In this document: one piece after another, positions 26,033 through 35,467 of the stretch
Layout of the letters: every line of letters starts with the position of its first letter
Numbering within the stretch: position 1 is the stretch's first letter
Source: Treponema putidum
GTDB lineage: Bacteria > Spirochaetota > Spirochaetia > Treponematales > Treponemataceae
Direction: 5' to 3'
Assembly (NCBI RefSeq): GCF_000755145.1
Contig: NZ_CP009228.1
Location: forward strand, 1,175,827-1,239,826
DNA: 64,000 nt
Made by a program: the position numbers and the translations under genes
Notes under the pieces: model-generated
Seen by the model: the letters and a program-made list of their open reading frames with translations, nothing else
Told to the model about the DNA's origin: nothing
The model's database searches: none

Positions 26033-26165
26033 ATCTAATCTGCGATGCTTCTAGTTTGCTTGAACTCCGTACTTAAGAAACCGTAGTATTTCAGCAGGCG
26101 ATATTAAATCACAGCAGGCAACTTTCGTGACAAGACAAATGTCAGCATCGAATCGGGTGTTAGAC
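26033..26165 (-). other. Integron attC site e, long form
   Basis: About 133 bp, much longer than its neighbours. The plus-strand right end is CATCGAATCGGGTGTTAGAC with a perfect GTTRRRY box (26159-26165); the left end is ATCTAAT with CTGCGATGC complementary to GCATCG. It sits 11 nt after the HAD gene stop. The interior is a degenerate stem like VCR-type sites. Confidence 0.65.
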
Positions 26166-26175
26166 CGTTATTATC

Positions 26176-26790
26176 TTAAAACTTTTTTAAAAGCTCTACT
26201 AGATTATAGATTATTGTATTAGGTTTTTCTTCTATATTCATTTTCCAATATTGTCCATATCCTTGTTTTATCCATATTGTTTTCATTCCAATTTCTTTTG
26301 CCGGGACAATATCATTATCAATCCGATCACCTATCATATAGGATTTTTCTGCTTTACATTTACTTCTTTCCAAAGCAATATTAAAAATTCTTTTATCTGG
26401 TTTTGCAATTCCTTCTTCTGCGGACGCTACAACTAATTTTATATATTTTAAAATTCCAAATTTTTCTAATCTTTCAGAACTTCCAAAATCTTGATTTGCT
26501 ATTATTCCAATATTATATTTTTTACTAAGTTCTTCTAGGACTTTTTTTGTTTCCGGATATAATTCTTCAAGTCTAAAATTCCATTTAGGTAATTTTACAC
26601 AAAATTCTTTTGCAACTTCCAAGTCCCCTTTCTTATTATTCTTATAATAATTAAGAATTTTATCATATATATATTCATATTTATATCCTGAAGATTTTGC
26701 TATAGTTTCAAACCTTTCCTTATAAACCTTTTCTTCATTTATAAGAGTTGATCCTATATCAAAAAATAACCATTCAATATTTTTATACAT
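26176..26790 (-). CDS. HAD family hydrolase, cassette gene
   Basis: 204 residues. Motif 1 is WLFFDIGSTLINEE (nucleophile Asp near residue 11), motif 2 lies in IGIIANQDF, motif 3 is the Lys in EEGIAKPDKRIF, motif 4 GDRIDNDIVPAKEIGMKTIW. The second motif-1 acid is Gly-Ser, as in YjjG/phosphoglycolate-like HADs. Probably a small-molecule phosphatase. It is AT-rich and lies between attC e and attC f. Confidence 0.88.
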   Translation of the reverse strand: MYKNIEWLFFDIGSTLINEEKVYKERFETIAKSSGYKYEYIYDKILNYYKNNKKGDLEVAKEFCVKLPKWNFRLEELYPETKKVLEELSKKYNIGIIANQDFGSSERLEKFGILKYIKLVVASAEEGIAKPDKRIFNIALERSKCKAEKSYMIGDRIDNDIVPAKEIGMKTIWIKQGYGQYWKMNIEEKPNTIIYNLVELLKKF

Positions 26791-26886
26791 TTTTATCTAA
26801 GCTCCTATAAAATAGCTATCTCTATGTTTCACTTCAAAGGTATGTCGCCATAACGGACGGCAGCTTCGCAGCTCAGGGAGCAGTCC

Positions 26887-26952
26887 ATATAACTGCCGCT
26901 TAACCTGCATTTGCGGCTTGTCCGCAATGTCAGGTTGAAGCGGGTGTTATGT
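26887..26952 (-). other. Integron attC site f
   Basis: Plus-strand ATATAAC (26887-26893) and GTTATGT (26946-26952) flank CCGCTTAACCTG / CAGGTTGAAGCGGG, with a central TTGCGG / CCGCAA stem shared with attC d. The stop codon of the next gene lies in the R box. Confidence 0.8.
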
Positions 26953-27819
26953 GATCCTTTCATTTAATTTATTATCTATTTCTTTAATAAAATTATAAAT
27001 TAAATCATATGTTTCTACTAATTGTGGTTTTGAAATATTTATCTCTTTATTATTTTTATCTTTTCCATTCCTATGAACCAAATCATGTCTAATTTTAATT
27101 CTCTGCATAATTTCACCCATATTATTAGGAATATCTATATCAAATATTATTTTATAAATATTACTTATCTTTGGTAAATTATGATACATTAGCTCAAATA
27201 AATCATCTTTTACTCTCTTTTGTAATTTATCCATTTCTTTATATATATCATTTAGGTTAAATGAAAGTTTGTGATAATCTTTGAAATTTTCAACAAAACG
27301 TTTTAAGTACTGTTCATTATTAAAAATAGAATTTATAATGGCATCCGAAAGATAGGTTTCTAAGCAGGTTATAAGATTTACAAACAAAAGTTTATTTAAT
27401 GTTTCTATTAATTCTGGTTTCAAAATATCATTTTCAAAGAGTTTCTTATTTGATTCCATCTGATTACAAAAAGTATCAAAATATTTTGAGTTACTTTCAA
27501 CAATTTCTGAATAATCTTCAAAATATTCATTCTCACAATCTTCGATTTCTACTTCTGTACTTTCATCCAAATCATCACTATATAATTCTCCACCACAAAT
27601 ACTTGCACTTAAATTAATTGAATATTCTTTATGACAATTTGGACATTCAATATAAGTAGTATCTAACTCCAAAGTTGCAGAATGAGTATCTTTTTCTGCC
27701 ATTAAGTTTGGAGTTGGAATATTTTCTAAAATTTCCTCTATAGGTTCTTTGCATTTACAACAATTAAATCTTAATATAATACTTTTTGTTGAAAAAATAT
27801 TAAATTCACAACTAAACAT
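26947..27819 (-). CDS. Zinc-ribbon and HEPN-domain protein, cassette gene
   Basis: 290 residues. The N-terminus has two Cys pairs, CCKCK and CPNCH, about 40 residues apart, forming a treble or ribbon zinc site. The middle is very acidic. The C-terminal ~140 residues are helical and contain IKIRHDLVHRNG, an Rx4H motif characteristic of HEPN ribonucleases. That suggests an RNA-cutting toxin or defence protein, but no antitoxin or MNT partner is next to it. It is flanked by 12-bp inverted repeats GGGTGTTATGTG (26942-26953) and CACATAACACCC (27865-27876). It is the farthest-upstream cassette; no integrase follows. Confidence 0.75.
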   Translation of the reverse strand: MFSCEFNIFSTKSIILRFNCCKCKEPIEEILENIPTPNLMAEKDTHSATLELDTTYIECPNCHKEYSINLSASICGGELYSDDLDESTEVEIEDCENEYFEDYSEIVESNSKYFDTFCNQMESNKKLFENDILKPELIETLNKLLFVNLITCLETYLSDAIINSIFNNEQYLKRFVENFKDYHKLSFNLNDIYKEMDKLQKRVKDDLFELMYHNLPKISNIYKIIFDIDIPNNMGEIMQRIKIRHDLVHRNGKDKNNKEINISKPQLVETYDLIYNFIKEIDNKLNERIT

Positions 27820-28055
27820 TTAATTTTTTCTCCTGCTTAACTTTTATTAGAACAGTGTGTGGTACACATAACACCCTTTCGCCCCTTCCTTACTATAGCA
27901 TAAAAACCAATAATTTGCAATCTAAACTGCTGTAAAACAAAAAATCACATCTTTCTATGATAATATGAATAGGATAAATAAACAGCTGGCAGATTAGGCC
28001 TATCCTCACTAAACGGAACAAAGAAAAATCACATCCTGTCTATAGGGCTTTGAAT

Positions 28056-28078
28056 GCCTAGACCGCCGCGGTTTAGGC
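28056..28078. repeat. Short inverted repeat after ATC-hydrolase-like gene
   Basis: GCCTAGACCGC and GCGGTTTAGGC form an almost perfect palindrome 8 nt after the stop at 28086. No U-tract follows on the minus strand, so it is a weak terminator candidate. Confidence 0.4.
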
Positions 28079-28085
28079 CATGAGT

Positions 28086-28679
28086 TTAAAACCTCTTCAC
28101 TGATTTTGTCTTAGAATGAAAACAGAAGTCGCATTTTGTTCCGCCCATTCCTAATGTTTCGCTTCTTTTGAATTTCATTTTTTTTATATTTCCGAATACG
28201 ATGTGATCGCACAAGCAAAATATTTCACAGATTTCAGGACAGTTAAAATGGGTGCAGGTATCACACCAAAGACATTTTAAAACATCCGTAGAATACTCGC
28301 TGGAATTGTCGGCTAAAGTTTTACTTATCCAAATTTCTTCGCCGGTCATTCCTGTTCGCATAAAAAAGCGGAACAGTCCAAAAAAGCCGGGAATGTGAAA
28401 GAGCGATTCCAATATACGGTGGAATTTTCCGGCAAGATAAAAGGAATATTCTTTTACCAATTCTTTTGCCTCTTGCGCAGGAATCCCGTTGTCGATAAAA
28501 GTTTGATAGAGCGCTATGTTGGATATGATACTGGCCTTTTGACGCTGCTTTTGTTTTTTTGTCCATGCGCCCCGATCGAGTTCTTGAATAAGAAACTGCA
28601 TTTTTTCTTTATGCGCTGCGTCGATATGCTCTAATATATGAGGTGCTAATTTCCCTGAATAGAATTTTTTATATTTCAT
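28086..28679 (-). CDS. L-2-amino-thiazoline-4-carboxylic acid hydrolase-like protein
   Basis: 197 residues of the ATC-hydrolase-like family (PF14196 type). The cysteine-rich C-terminus carries the family pattern [15 protein letters not shown], then CEIFCLCDH and [15 protein letters not shown]. The founding enzymes open a thiazoline ring, but many members act on other or unknown substrates. It overlaps the ABC gene stop by ATGA, so it is the third gene of that operon. In this context it could act on a thiazoline-containing ligand brought in by the transporters; that is inference. Confidence 0.8.
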   Translation of the reverse strand: MKYKKFYSGKLAPHILEHIDAAHKEKMQFLIQELDRGAWTKKQKQRQKASIISNIALYQTFIDNGIPAQEAKELVKEYSFYLAGKFHRILESLFHIPGFFGLFRFFMRTGMTGEEIWISKTLADNSSEYSTDVLKCLWCDTCTHFNCPEICEIFCLCDHIVFGNIKKMKFKRSETLGMGGTKCDFCFHSKTKSVKRF

Positions 28680-30488
28680 AGTTCTCTCCGATTAATCTTC
28701 CATGCGATTGCTTCTTCGCGAATGCCGACAAAGCGCCGGTACAAGCCTTTCTGCTGCATCAGTTCGGTATGGGTGCCGCACTGTACAATGCGGCCTTCAT
28801 CAAGCACGACAATTTGATCCGCCTTGCGTACCGTATTCAAGCGGTGTGCGATCATTATCAGCGTTTTATTTTTCGTGAGTTCTTCAATTGCTTTTTGCAG
28901 TTCATATTCATTTTCGGGATCGACGCTGGCGGTCGCTTCGTCCAAAATGACAACAGGTGCATCCTTGAGAATTGCCCGCGCGATGGAGATACGCTGCTTT
29001 TCTCCCCCCGACAAGGTTGCGCCGCTTTCGCCGATGTGCGTTTGGTACCCGTCCGGCAGCGCAGAAATAAACTCGTGACAACATGCTTTTTTTTGCTGCG
29101 GCAATCACTTCGTCCATCGTTGCATCCGGCTTACCGAAACGGATATTGTTTTCTATCGTATCTTCAAACAGATATACCTGCTGAAACACAATAGAAAAAT
29201 TTTTCAAAAGGCTGTCGCAGGTATAATCTTTAACATTGATACCGCCGAGTAAAATCTCACCCTGATCAACATCCCAAAAGCGAGCGATTAAATTACACAG
29301 CGTTGTCTTACCCGAACCGGACGGACCGACAATCGCGCAGCTCGTTTTTTGCGGTACCGTAAAACTTACATTCCGTATCGTTTCTTTTGTTTCATTTTTA
29401 TATGCAGTATTTTTATTCGTAGTATTTGCATCGTAAGCATCTTTATCATACGAGAATGAGATGTTCCGAACCGTAATATCATAATTGTTTGGAATATGAC
29501 CCGTGCCGTGTTCATCCAAAAGCGGCATATCGGAAATTTCTTCCAACCGGTCAAGCGATGCCTCTACAACCCGCGCAACAGCCGCCGTACTTCCGGCAAG
29601 TTCCACGGTTGCATAAATCGTAAAACTCGCAACCGCAAGCAACAAACATTTTTCCGGCGTTATTTCTCCGTACAGTAAAAGATACGGAGCGGCAATCAAT
29701 ATCGCGGCTCTGATCACCTTGAACACGGTTTGAAAGGCAGCAGCTAATTCCGAAAAAACTTTTTCCAAAATGATATTCGCCGCAGCGCTTTCAGTAATTG
29801 CAGTATCCACTGTTTTACCGGCACGCTCTCCAAGTCCAAACGCTTTTACCACGGCCATCCCTTGAATATATTCCAGAATACCGGTTACGAGCTGAGCCTG
29901 CGCTGCCTGCCTGCGGGGAGAATAATGTTTCCCTGCTTGTTGCGTTTTTGCATAAATGAAGAATGAGATACAAAGCCCCGCCAGCATCAGCAGCCCTATT
30001 CTCCATTCATACGTTAAAAGCCATACGTTGATAACAAAGGCGTGGATAAATCCGCCCGCTACCGATTCAAGCACCGTTACTGCGCTTGTTTCAAGATCGC
30101 CGAGCGTAGTGGTAACCGCTGCGGTAATATCTCCTAATCGATGTTCGCTGAAATATCCCATCGGCGCACGCTTTAATTTTTCACCGAAGTTCATCCGCCA
30201 CTCGCTGCACATGGCGAAACTCCCCACGGTTCTATTTATCGAAGATATATTGATAAAAATTATTTTCCCAACGACGCTGATCAACATAATTGCAAGCGAC
30301 ACCCAAATGGTTTTATACGGCATCGTATTTCCCGAAAACGATGACACTATTCCTGCAAGCACCGTGAGAATTGCCATAATCGGGATCATTTCAAAAAATG
30401 AATTGCAGAGATGAAAAATAAAAGAGAGTATCAGCCTTCTTTTTTCCGTACCTGAAAAATTCAACAATCGTTTAAACATATTAATCAT
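28676..30488 (-). pseudogene. ABC transporter permease/ATPase of the regulon pair, frameshifted
   Basis: The frame from ATG 30488 (MINMFKRLLN, coupled by ATGA to the previous ABC gene, GGAG site) runs to about 29095. It has six membrane helices and Walker A GPSGSGKTT. The ATPase continues in another frame down to 28676 with [13 protein letters not shown] and [13 protein letters not shown]. At the junction VIAAAKK should continue [11 protein letters not shown]. Removing one A from the A8 tract at 29087-29094 restores a single protein of about 603 aa. An exporter-fold half-transporter partnered with 30485-32320. Confidence 0.88.
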
Positions 30489-32320
30489 ACAATTTCTCCT
30501 AAAGCAGCGGTTGAAGTTAAACCGTTCTCCTTTTTGTCGCTTACGCTGATGTGCGCATTCCACAAGGAGTGGTACAATTCGCAGGATTCCAAAAGCAATT
30601 GATGACAACCTTCCGCTTCGATCTTTCCGTGATTCATAACGATAATTTTATCCGCCGCCGTGATAGTCGAAAGTCGATGCGCAATCACGATGAGGGTTTT
30701 GCCCGCTACGAGTTCCCCGATGGAACGCTGAATAACCGCTTCGTTTTCAGGATCGGTAAACGCTGTTGCTTCATCCAACACAATGATGGGGCTGTCTTTC
30801 AGTATAGCCCGTGCGATTGCAATGCGCTGCCGCTCTCCGCCCGAAAGATTATTGCCTCCGTCTCCCGCAACCGTATCATAGCCTTGAGGCAGTGAGCTGA
30901 TAAAATCGTGGCAGCTTGCCTTTCGTGCAGCCTGTTCTATTTCGGCATCCGCAGCGTCCGGTTTACCCAGCCGGATATTTTCCCGAATAGATAAGTGAAA
31001 CAAATAGTTATCCTGCGAAACATACCCAACCTGTTCCATCGCTTGCGAAAGAGGCATCTTCCGTACATCGCAGCCGCCGATCATAACCGAACCTGCGCTT
31101 GCTTCCCAGAACGATGCGATTAAGCGGGCAACGGTCGATTTCCCCGAACCGGACGGACCGACAAATGCGGTCATCCCATTCGGCACTGTTTGAAAGCAGA
31201 GGTCATGCAGCACTTCCGTATCGTTATTCGTAGTGCTGCGATCCGCACCGTTATTATCCGCTGAGCTATATGAAAACGACACATGTGAAAACTCAATGGT
31301 GTTTCCCGTAAACGGTATCGGATTTTTGGGACGGTTCATTTCTTCCGCTTCCAAAAGCGCGGCAATTTCTTTGACCGTAGAATCCACCATTGCAAGACTG
31401 TCCGTATAACGCAGTGCCTGAATGAGCGGTGCGATAAGCCCCAGCGACAAGATGATACAGGAGATAAAATTCCCGGCGGATATGCTGCCCTGTATAAAGA
31501 ACCACGTACCGAGCGGTAACACGCCCAGCAAACTTGAAGGCGCAATCGCCATTCCGGCAGCGTAGTAGGGATTGGTCTTTTTAAACCATTCCGCTTTAGC
31601 ATTTTCATTTTCCGTTATCGCCTCGGTATATTTCCGATACGATGCAGTGCTTTGGTTAAAAGCTTTTATCACTTCAATTCCGCCTATGTATTCAACCGTA
31701 GCAGCATCCATATTTTTTCCCGCGGTGAGCACTTTTGTATACCGTTTTTCATAGTCCTTCATCATTCCCATATAGCAGAGGAGACCGAGCGGAAAGGTTG
31801 CAAACGCAATAAGGGCTAGTCGCCAATCCAGATAAAAGAAGTAGAGCAGCATCAACAACGGAATCAGCAAGTTTGCCGTCAGCTCCGGTATGATATGAGC
31901 GAGCGGCAGCTCCAGCTTTTCTACCGTATCGACCAGCATAGTTTTGAACTTACCGGATGGCGTGTCCAATATAAAACCCATCGGAACGCGTGAAAGCTTT
32001 GCCGTCAGCTGCATACGGATGTTTTTGAGCACCGTAAATGCGGCGCGGTGAGACCGTATCGTGGAAAGCGTGGATAAACACAGCTGCCCCAGATAGCCTG
32101 CAAGCGCGATAAGCGCAGTTAAAGGAACCGCTTGGAGGGTATAATTCCGTGCGCATATCCGGATGATAAGACCGGAAACGGCAAGGTACGGCACAATCCC
32201 CGCCGCTGCCCCAAAAACCGCAAAAATCACGGAGCTTGCCAGAAGACCCTTGCACGGTTTTGCAAGAGCGAGTAAATACTTCAAAGAACTTTTTTGCTCC
32301 GCCTGTTCAGCGTCTTTCAT
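30485..32320 (-). CDS. ABC transporter permease/ATPase, first gene of regulon pair
   Basis: 611 residues. Membrane helices span roughly residues 20-320, followed by an ATPase with Walker A GPSGSGKST, signature SGGERQRIAIARA and Walker B IIVLDEATAFTDP. AGGAG lies before the ATG at 32320. With the next gene it forms a heterodimer of exporter fold; the same class includes siderophore importers of the YbtPQ/IrtAB kind, so the transport direction is open. It is driven from the palindrome-bearing promoter at 32335-32404. Higher GC than neighbours hints at acquisition. Confidence 0.92.
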   Translation of the reverse strand: MKDAEQAEQKSSLKYLLALAKPCKGLLASSVIFAVFGAAAGIVPYLAVSGLIIRICARNYTLQAVPLTALIALAGYLGQLCLSTLSTIRSHRAAFTVLKNIRMQLTAKLSRVPMGFILDTPSGKFKTMLVDTVEKLELPLAHIIPELTANLLIPLLMLLYFFYLDWRLALIAFATFPLGLLCYMGMMKDYEKRYTKVLTAGKNMDAATVEYIGGIEVIKAFNQSTASYRKYTEAITENENAKAEWFKKTNPYYAAGMAIAPSSLLGVLPLGTWFFIQGSISAGNFISCIILSLGLIAPLIQALRYTDSLAMVDSTVKEIAALLEAEEMNRPKNPIPFTGNTIEFSHVSFSYSSADNNGADRSTTNNDTEVLHDLCFQTVPNGMTAFVGPSGSGKSTVARLIASFWEASAGSVMIGGCDVRKMPLSQAMEQVGYVSQDNYLFHLSIRENIRLGKPDAADAEIEQAARKASCHDFISSLPQGYDTVAGDGGNNLSGGERQRIAIARAILKDSPIIVLDEATAFTDPENEAVIQRSIGELVAGKTLIVIAHRLSTITAADKIIVMNHGKIEAEGCHQLLLESCELYHSLWNAHISVSDKKENGLTSTAALGEIV

Positions 32321-32334
32321 TATTTTCTCCTACT

Positions 32335-32404
32335 AAATAAAATAGCAGTGCTATTTTATTTAGTATACATAATTATTTTTTAACTGTCAAGATAGCAATG
32401 CTAT
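32335..32404 (-). promoter_or_regulatory. Promoter with two TetR-type operators, ABC operon
   Basis: Minus-strand TTGACA (32390-32385), 17-nt spacer, TATACT (32367-32362). A palindrome with 12-bp arms AAATAAAATAGC (32335-32346) / GCTATTTTATTT (32350-32361) abuts the -10. A second copy of the core, ATAGCAATGCTAT (32392-32404), abuts the -35. This is the only one of the three sites with two operators. Confidence 0.85.
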
Positions 32405-32581
32405 TTTTTTTAATAATTTACCGAGTATTATTATCAATATATAGTAGAAAAAAATGAATTTAGGATGATATAATGCCGGCAAATAGTGAAAAATAGGGTA
32501 ATTCCTGTGGATATTATTGAGAATTTATGGTATAAAAAGAAAAGAATATTTAGGGTAAGTTATATGGAGGGAACATATTTT

Positions 32582-33247
32582 ATGCACAATGGGATATCTA
32601 TAGGAAAAGGCATTTTGTGGGTACTTGTTTGGTTTGGCTTTATGATCTTGTATACTATTCTTGATGTTTCGATATGGAGAAAGATAGCCCCTGAACATAG
32701 CAGAGTTTTGAACATAATTACTGTTATTTTGTGTATGACTATATTCCTTATTTTACTAATGAAAAGAACAAATTTCAGACCTAATTTATTTACGAATATT
32801 TCTTTTCAAGGATTAATATTAGCTGTAGGCTGTTCCATATTGTTCTATTTCCTTTTAGATAAAGGATTAGATCCCATATTTGAAAGTTTTTTTCCATCAA
32901 GCAGAGAAAATTATCAACAAATCATTCAATCAATAAGAACTTCACCAATTATCGGTTTAGTTGATTTTTGCATACTTGCACCTATTCTTGAAGAAATCTT
33001 AATGAGAGGATTTCTGCTTGAGGGGCTATCAATAAATTATGGAAAAATTGTTGCCTTACTTATATCTGCAGCACTCTTTGCTATGCTCCATTTCAATATA
33101 GCCCAAATAGTTCCTTCATTTATTTGTGGTGTGATTTTAGGCTTACTTTATTTTCATACAGGCTCAATATTTTCTTGCATACTTGCTCATATGGGATACA
33201 ATTTAATTGCGTACAGTGTGATAGTTTTACCCATATATAACAAATAA
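32582..33247 (+). CDS. CPBP family intramembrane metalloprotease
   Basis: About 221 residues from ATG 32582, preceded by GGAGG 11 nt upstream; a longer frame from 32486 lacks a site. Several membrane helices. CPBP/Abi motifs are EEILMRGFLL (EExxxR), ALFAMLHFNIAQ (FxxxH) and HMGYNL near the end. Such proteases are linked to peptide self-immunity or membrane protein processing. It lies divergent to the ABC operon and is the first of two CPBP genes in the window. Confidence 0.9.
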   Translation: MHNGISIGKGILWVLVWFGFMILYTILDVSIWRKIAPEHSRVLNIITVILCMTIFLILLMKRTNFRPNLFTNISFQGLILAVGCSILFYFLLDKGLDPIFESFFPSSRENYQQIIQSIRTSPIIGLVDFCILAPILEEILMRGFLLEGLSINYGKIVALLISAALFAMLHFNIAQIVPSFICGVILGLLYFHTGSIFSCILAHMGYNLIAYSVIVLPIYNK

Positions 33248-33301
33248 TGGAAGAACTGAAAAGTACAGACTACCGCTAAAACTATAATTATAAATTTTCT
33301 G

Positions 33302-33928
33302 TTATTTGATTAAATATCCTTTTTCAACGGCTTTTTCCAATAAGAGCAGAACAAAATTCCATATTTCTTCAGAGCCGTCTTTAATATGCATATTTTTATT
33401 TATTACCATATCATATGTTATATTATTTTTTTTCCAAGAGTAACCTTCAGACATATAATTTTGAATTATCGGTTCCAATCTATCAAATACGGAAGCAAAT
33501 TTTGCTTCATTTGTTTTTCTTTCTTCAAATTCTTCCCATAAGCTTAAAAAATATTTTTTTTGATCCGGTTCCAATAAACCGAAGATTCTATCCGCAGCTT
33601 TTTTTTCATTATTATAAGATTCATCTCTTTGTGAAGAATATAAAAAAGTATCTCCTGCATCTATTTCAACAATATCATGGATTAATAGCATTGAAATAAC
33701 TTTTTCAATATTAACTTCAAAATCGGCATATTCTTTTAACAAAATACACATTATTGAAATTGTCCAAGAGTGTTCGGCATCATTTTCAAATCTTTCGGAA
33801 TTAAATAATTTTGATTGCCGGAAAATATGTTTAACCTTATCTATTTCTATAATAAAATTGAGTTGATTAACTAATTTATCATTTTGATTAAAATCAATTA
33901 AAAATGCTCCTATTCTTTTTGAATCCAT
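33302..33928 (-). CDS. HD-domain hydrolase (YfbR/HDDC2-like)
   Basis: 208 residues. Metal ligands appear in order: DAEHSW near residue 50, LLIHDIVEIDAGD near 83-95, and a distal Asp in FDRLEPIIQNY. This is the pattern of 5'-deoxynucleotidases of the YfbR/HDDC2 family. Soluble and monocistronic. The ATG at 33928 is preceded by AGGAG. Confidence 0.9.
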   Translation of the reverse strand: MDSKRIGAFLIDFNQNDKLVNQLNFIIEIDKVKHIFRQSKLFNSERFENDAEHSWTISIMCILLKEYADFEVNIEKVISMLLIHDIVEIDAGDTFLYSSQRDESYNNEKKAADRIFGLLEPDQKKYFLSLWEEFEERKTNEAKFASVFDRLEPIIQNYMSEGYSWKKNNITYDMVINKNMHIKDGSEEIWNFVLLLLEKAVEKGYLIK

Positions 33929-34043
33929 TTTTTTCTCCTATTTCTTCACCGGAGGTATGCGGCTTAAATTAAGTCTATCTATATTATATTAAAAAACCGG
34001 TTTCTTCAAGTAATAAAACTTCTTGTCAAACTTCTTCAATACA

Positions 34044-34748
34044 TTATTTTTTCTTTATAATTTTTCCTATAAAATGTGTTATTGCAGCAAGCAAAGACAA
34101 AATTGCAAAATAATCAACAAAAAACAGAATATATCCTTTTTCAAGGTTGAGGAAAAAGAATTGTTGTTGCAAGATTAAATACCGCCATACTCCGCGAGTG
34201 ATAAAGGCGTGTAAGCCGTAAATGCAAAGGAGGGCTAGCATGATTCTGCATACGAGTATCTTTGCCCGTCCCGCATTTGTCATTGTCCGGCTTGACCCGG
34301 CAATCTTTTTCGCAATCATCCCAGCGTGAAGTCCGATATGAAACGACATAAACATAAAATACCAGTGACTTGCCAAAAGATGTACAATCCGTGCAAACCC
34401 AAGACCGATTTCAATTCCTAAGAATGTAAAAATATGATTTGAAAGAATTATTCCGCTTATCATTAAAAAGATAACACAAACAAAAATCCCGCAGTTTATT
34501 ATTGTTTGCATAATACGGAGGCTGTTGTATTTTCCATGAAACATTGAACCGTACCATTTTCTGTTCAGTGTAATATGAACTGCCCACAGTACAAACAGAG
34601 CAGCCCCTATTATTTCATGTACAATATCAGCCGGAAATAAATACGCTCCTCCCATTAATATAATGGAAAGAAGCGTCATTACGATGTCAAGCGGCATTCT
34701 TAGTTTGTTGATCGTCATTTTCTTTGCAGTCCGTTTTTGTTCAGCCAA
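34044..34748 (-). CDS. DUF4405 membrane protein, cytochrome b-like
   Basis: 234 residues with five to six membrane helices. DUF4405 histidines are in HEIIGAALFVLWAVHITLNRKW, VHLLASHWYFMFMSFHIGLH, which could bind haem. It lies about 40 nt downstream of a periplasmic-type flavodoxin and probably forms an electron-transfer pair with it across the membrane. Cotranscribed from the 35.3 kb promoter. Confidence 0.85.
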   Translation of the reverse strand: MAEQKRTAKKMTINKLRMPLDIVMTLLSIILMGGAYLFPADIVHEIIGAALFVLWAVHITLNRKWYGSMFHGKYNSLRIMQTIINCGIFVCVIFLMISGIILSNHIFTFLGIEIGLGFARIVHLLASHWYFMFMSFHIGLHAGMIAKKIAGSSRTMTNAGRAKILVCRIMLALLCIYGLHAFITRGVWRYLILQQQFFFLNLEKGYILFFVDYFAILSLLAAITHFIGKIIKKK

Positions 34749-34791
34749 AAAGTATCACAATAGAATAAAGCGTTTTTTTCATACTTATTCC

Positions 34792-35319
34792 TTATTTTAA
34801 AAGGCTTTCGGAATATTTTTTGATTTCAGCGCCGCTGGCGCGGGTAAAATCTTTTCCGCCCTTAAAATCCGCTCCTTTTGCAAACTTAGCTAAATCCGCT
34901 CCGCTTCTTCCAAGTCCGCTTCCGCCGCTTGTGCAGAGTGTAATGAGTTTTTTGCCATTCCAGTTCTGGCTTTCTACAAAGGTGTACATTATTTTAGGCG
35001 CATACGCCCACCAGATTGGATAGCACAAAATTACCGTGTCATAGGCGGAAATATCGATTTTGTTTGCGATTTCAGGCCGGCATTTTGGGTCATTGCACTC
35101 AATCGTCGTAAGCGATTTTTTATCGTGCCAGTTCAAATCCGCATTGGTGTATTTGTGAACCGGTTGGATTTCAAAAATATCTGCTTTCATTTCTGAGGCT
35201 ATGGATTTTGCCATTTTTTCCGTCGTTCCTGTTGCACTGAAATATACAACCGCCGTTTTTGCTGAAAGTCCTGCCATAATAGATCCTCCAAGTAAAAGTG
35301 TAAGAATTAGTTTTTTCAT
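34792..35319 (-). CDS. Exported flavodoxin
   Basis: 175 residues. An N-terminal signal peptide (KKLILTLLLGGSIMAGLSA) precedes a flavodoxin fold with FMN loop FSATGTTEKMAK near residues 28-39 and CYPIWWAYAPKIMYTFVE in the middle. Flavodoxins are usually cytoplasmic, so the signal peptide is notable. AGGAGACC precedes the ATG. Its promoter contains a palindromic operator probably bound by the divergent TetR protein. Confidence 0.88.
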   Translation of the reverse strand: MKKLILTLLLGGSIMAGLSAKTAVVYFSATGTTEKMAKSIASEMKADIFEIQPVHKYTNADLNWHDKKSLTTIECNDPKCRPEIANKIDISAYDTVILCYPIWWAYAPKIMYTFVESQNWNGKKLITLCTSGGSGLGRSGADLAKFAKGADFKGGKDFTRASGAEIKKYSESLLK

Positions 35320-35339
35320 GATAAGGTCTCCTCAATAAG

Positions 35340-35395
35340 TTTTAGTAACACTTCGTTACTAAAAACAATATAAGTGATAAAGCGTTATTTGTCAA
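35340..35395 (-). promoter_or_regulatory. Promoter and operator of the flavodoxin/DUF4405 operon
   Basis: Minus-strand TTGACA (35395-35390), 17-nt spacer and TATATT (35372-35367). Just downstream a perfect palindrome TTTTAGTAAC (35340-35349) / GTTACTAAAA (35355-35364) with 5-nt centre. A half-site AGTTACTT recurs at about 35428, near the divergent regulator gene. Confidence 0.82.
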
Positions 35396-35467
35396 TACCT
35401 AATAGTAAAATAATTAACAAAAAGTTACTTATTGCATAAATAAAAGATTAGTTGTAATATAATTGCT

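Noticed and set aside
30551-30895. 114-codon plus-strand frame inside the ABC gene
   Set aside because: Antisense of the ATPase domain, without independent ribosome site or motif.
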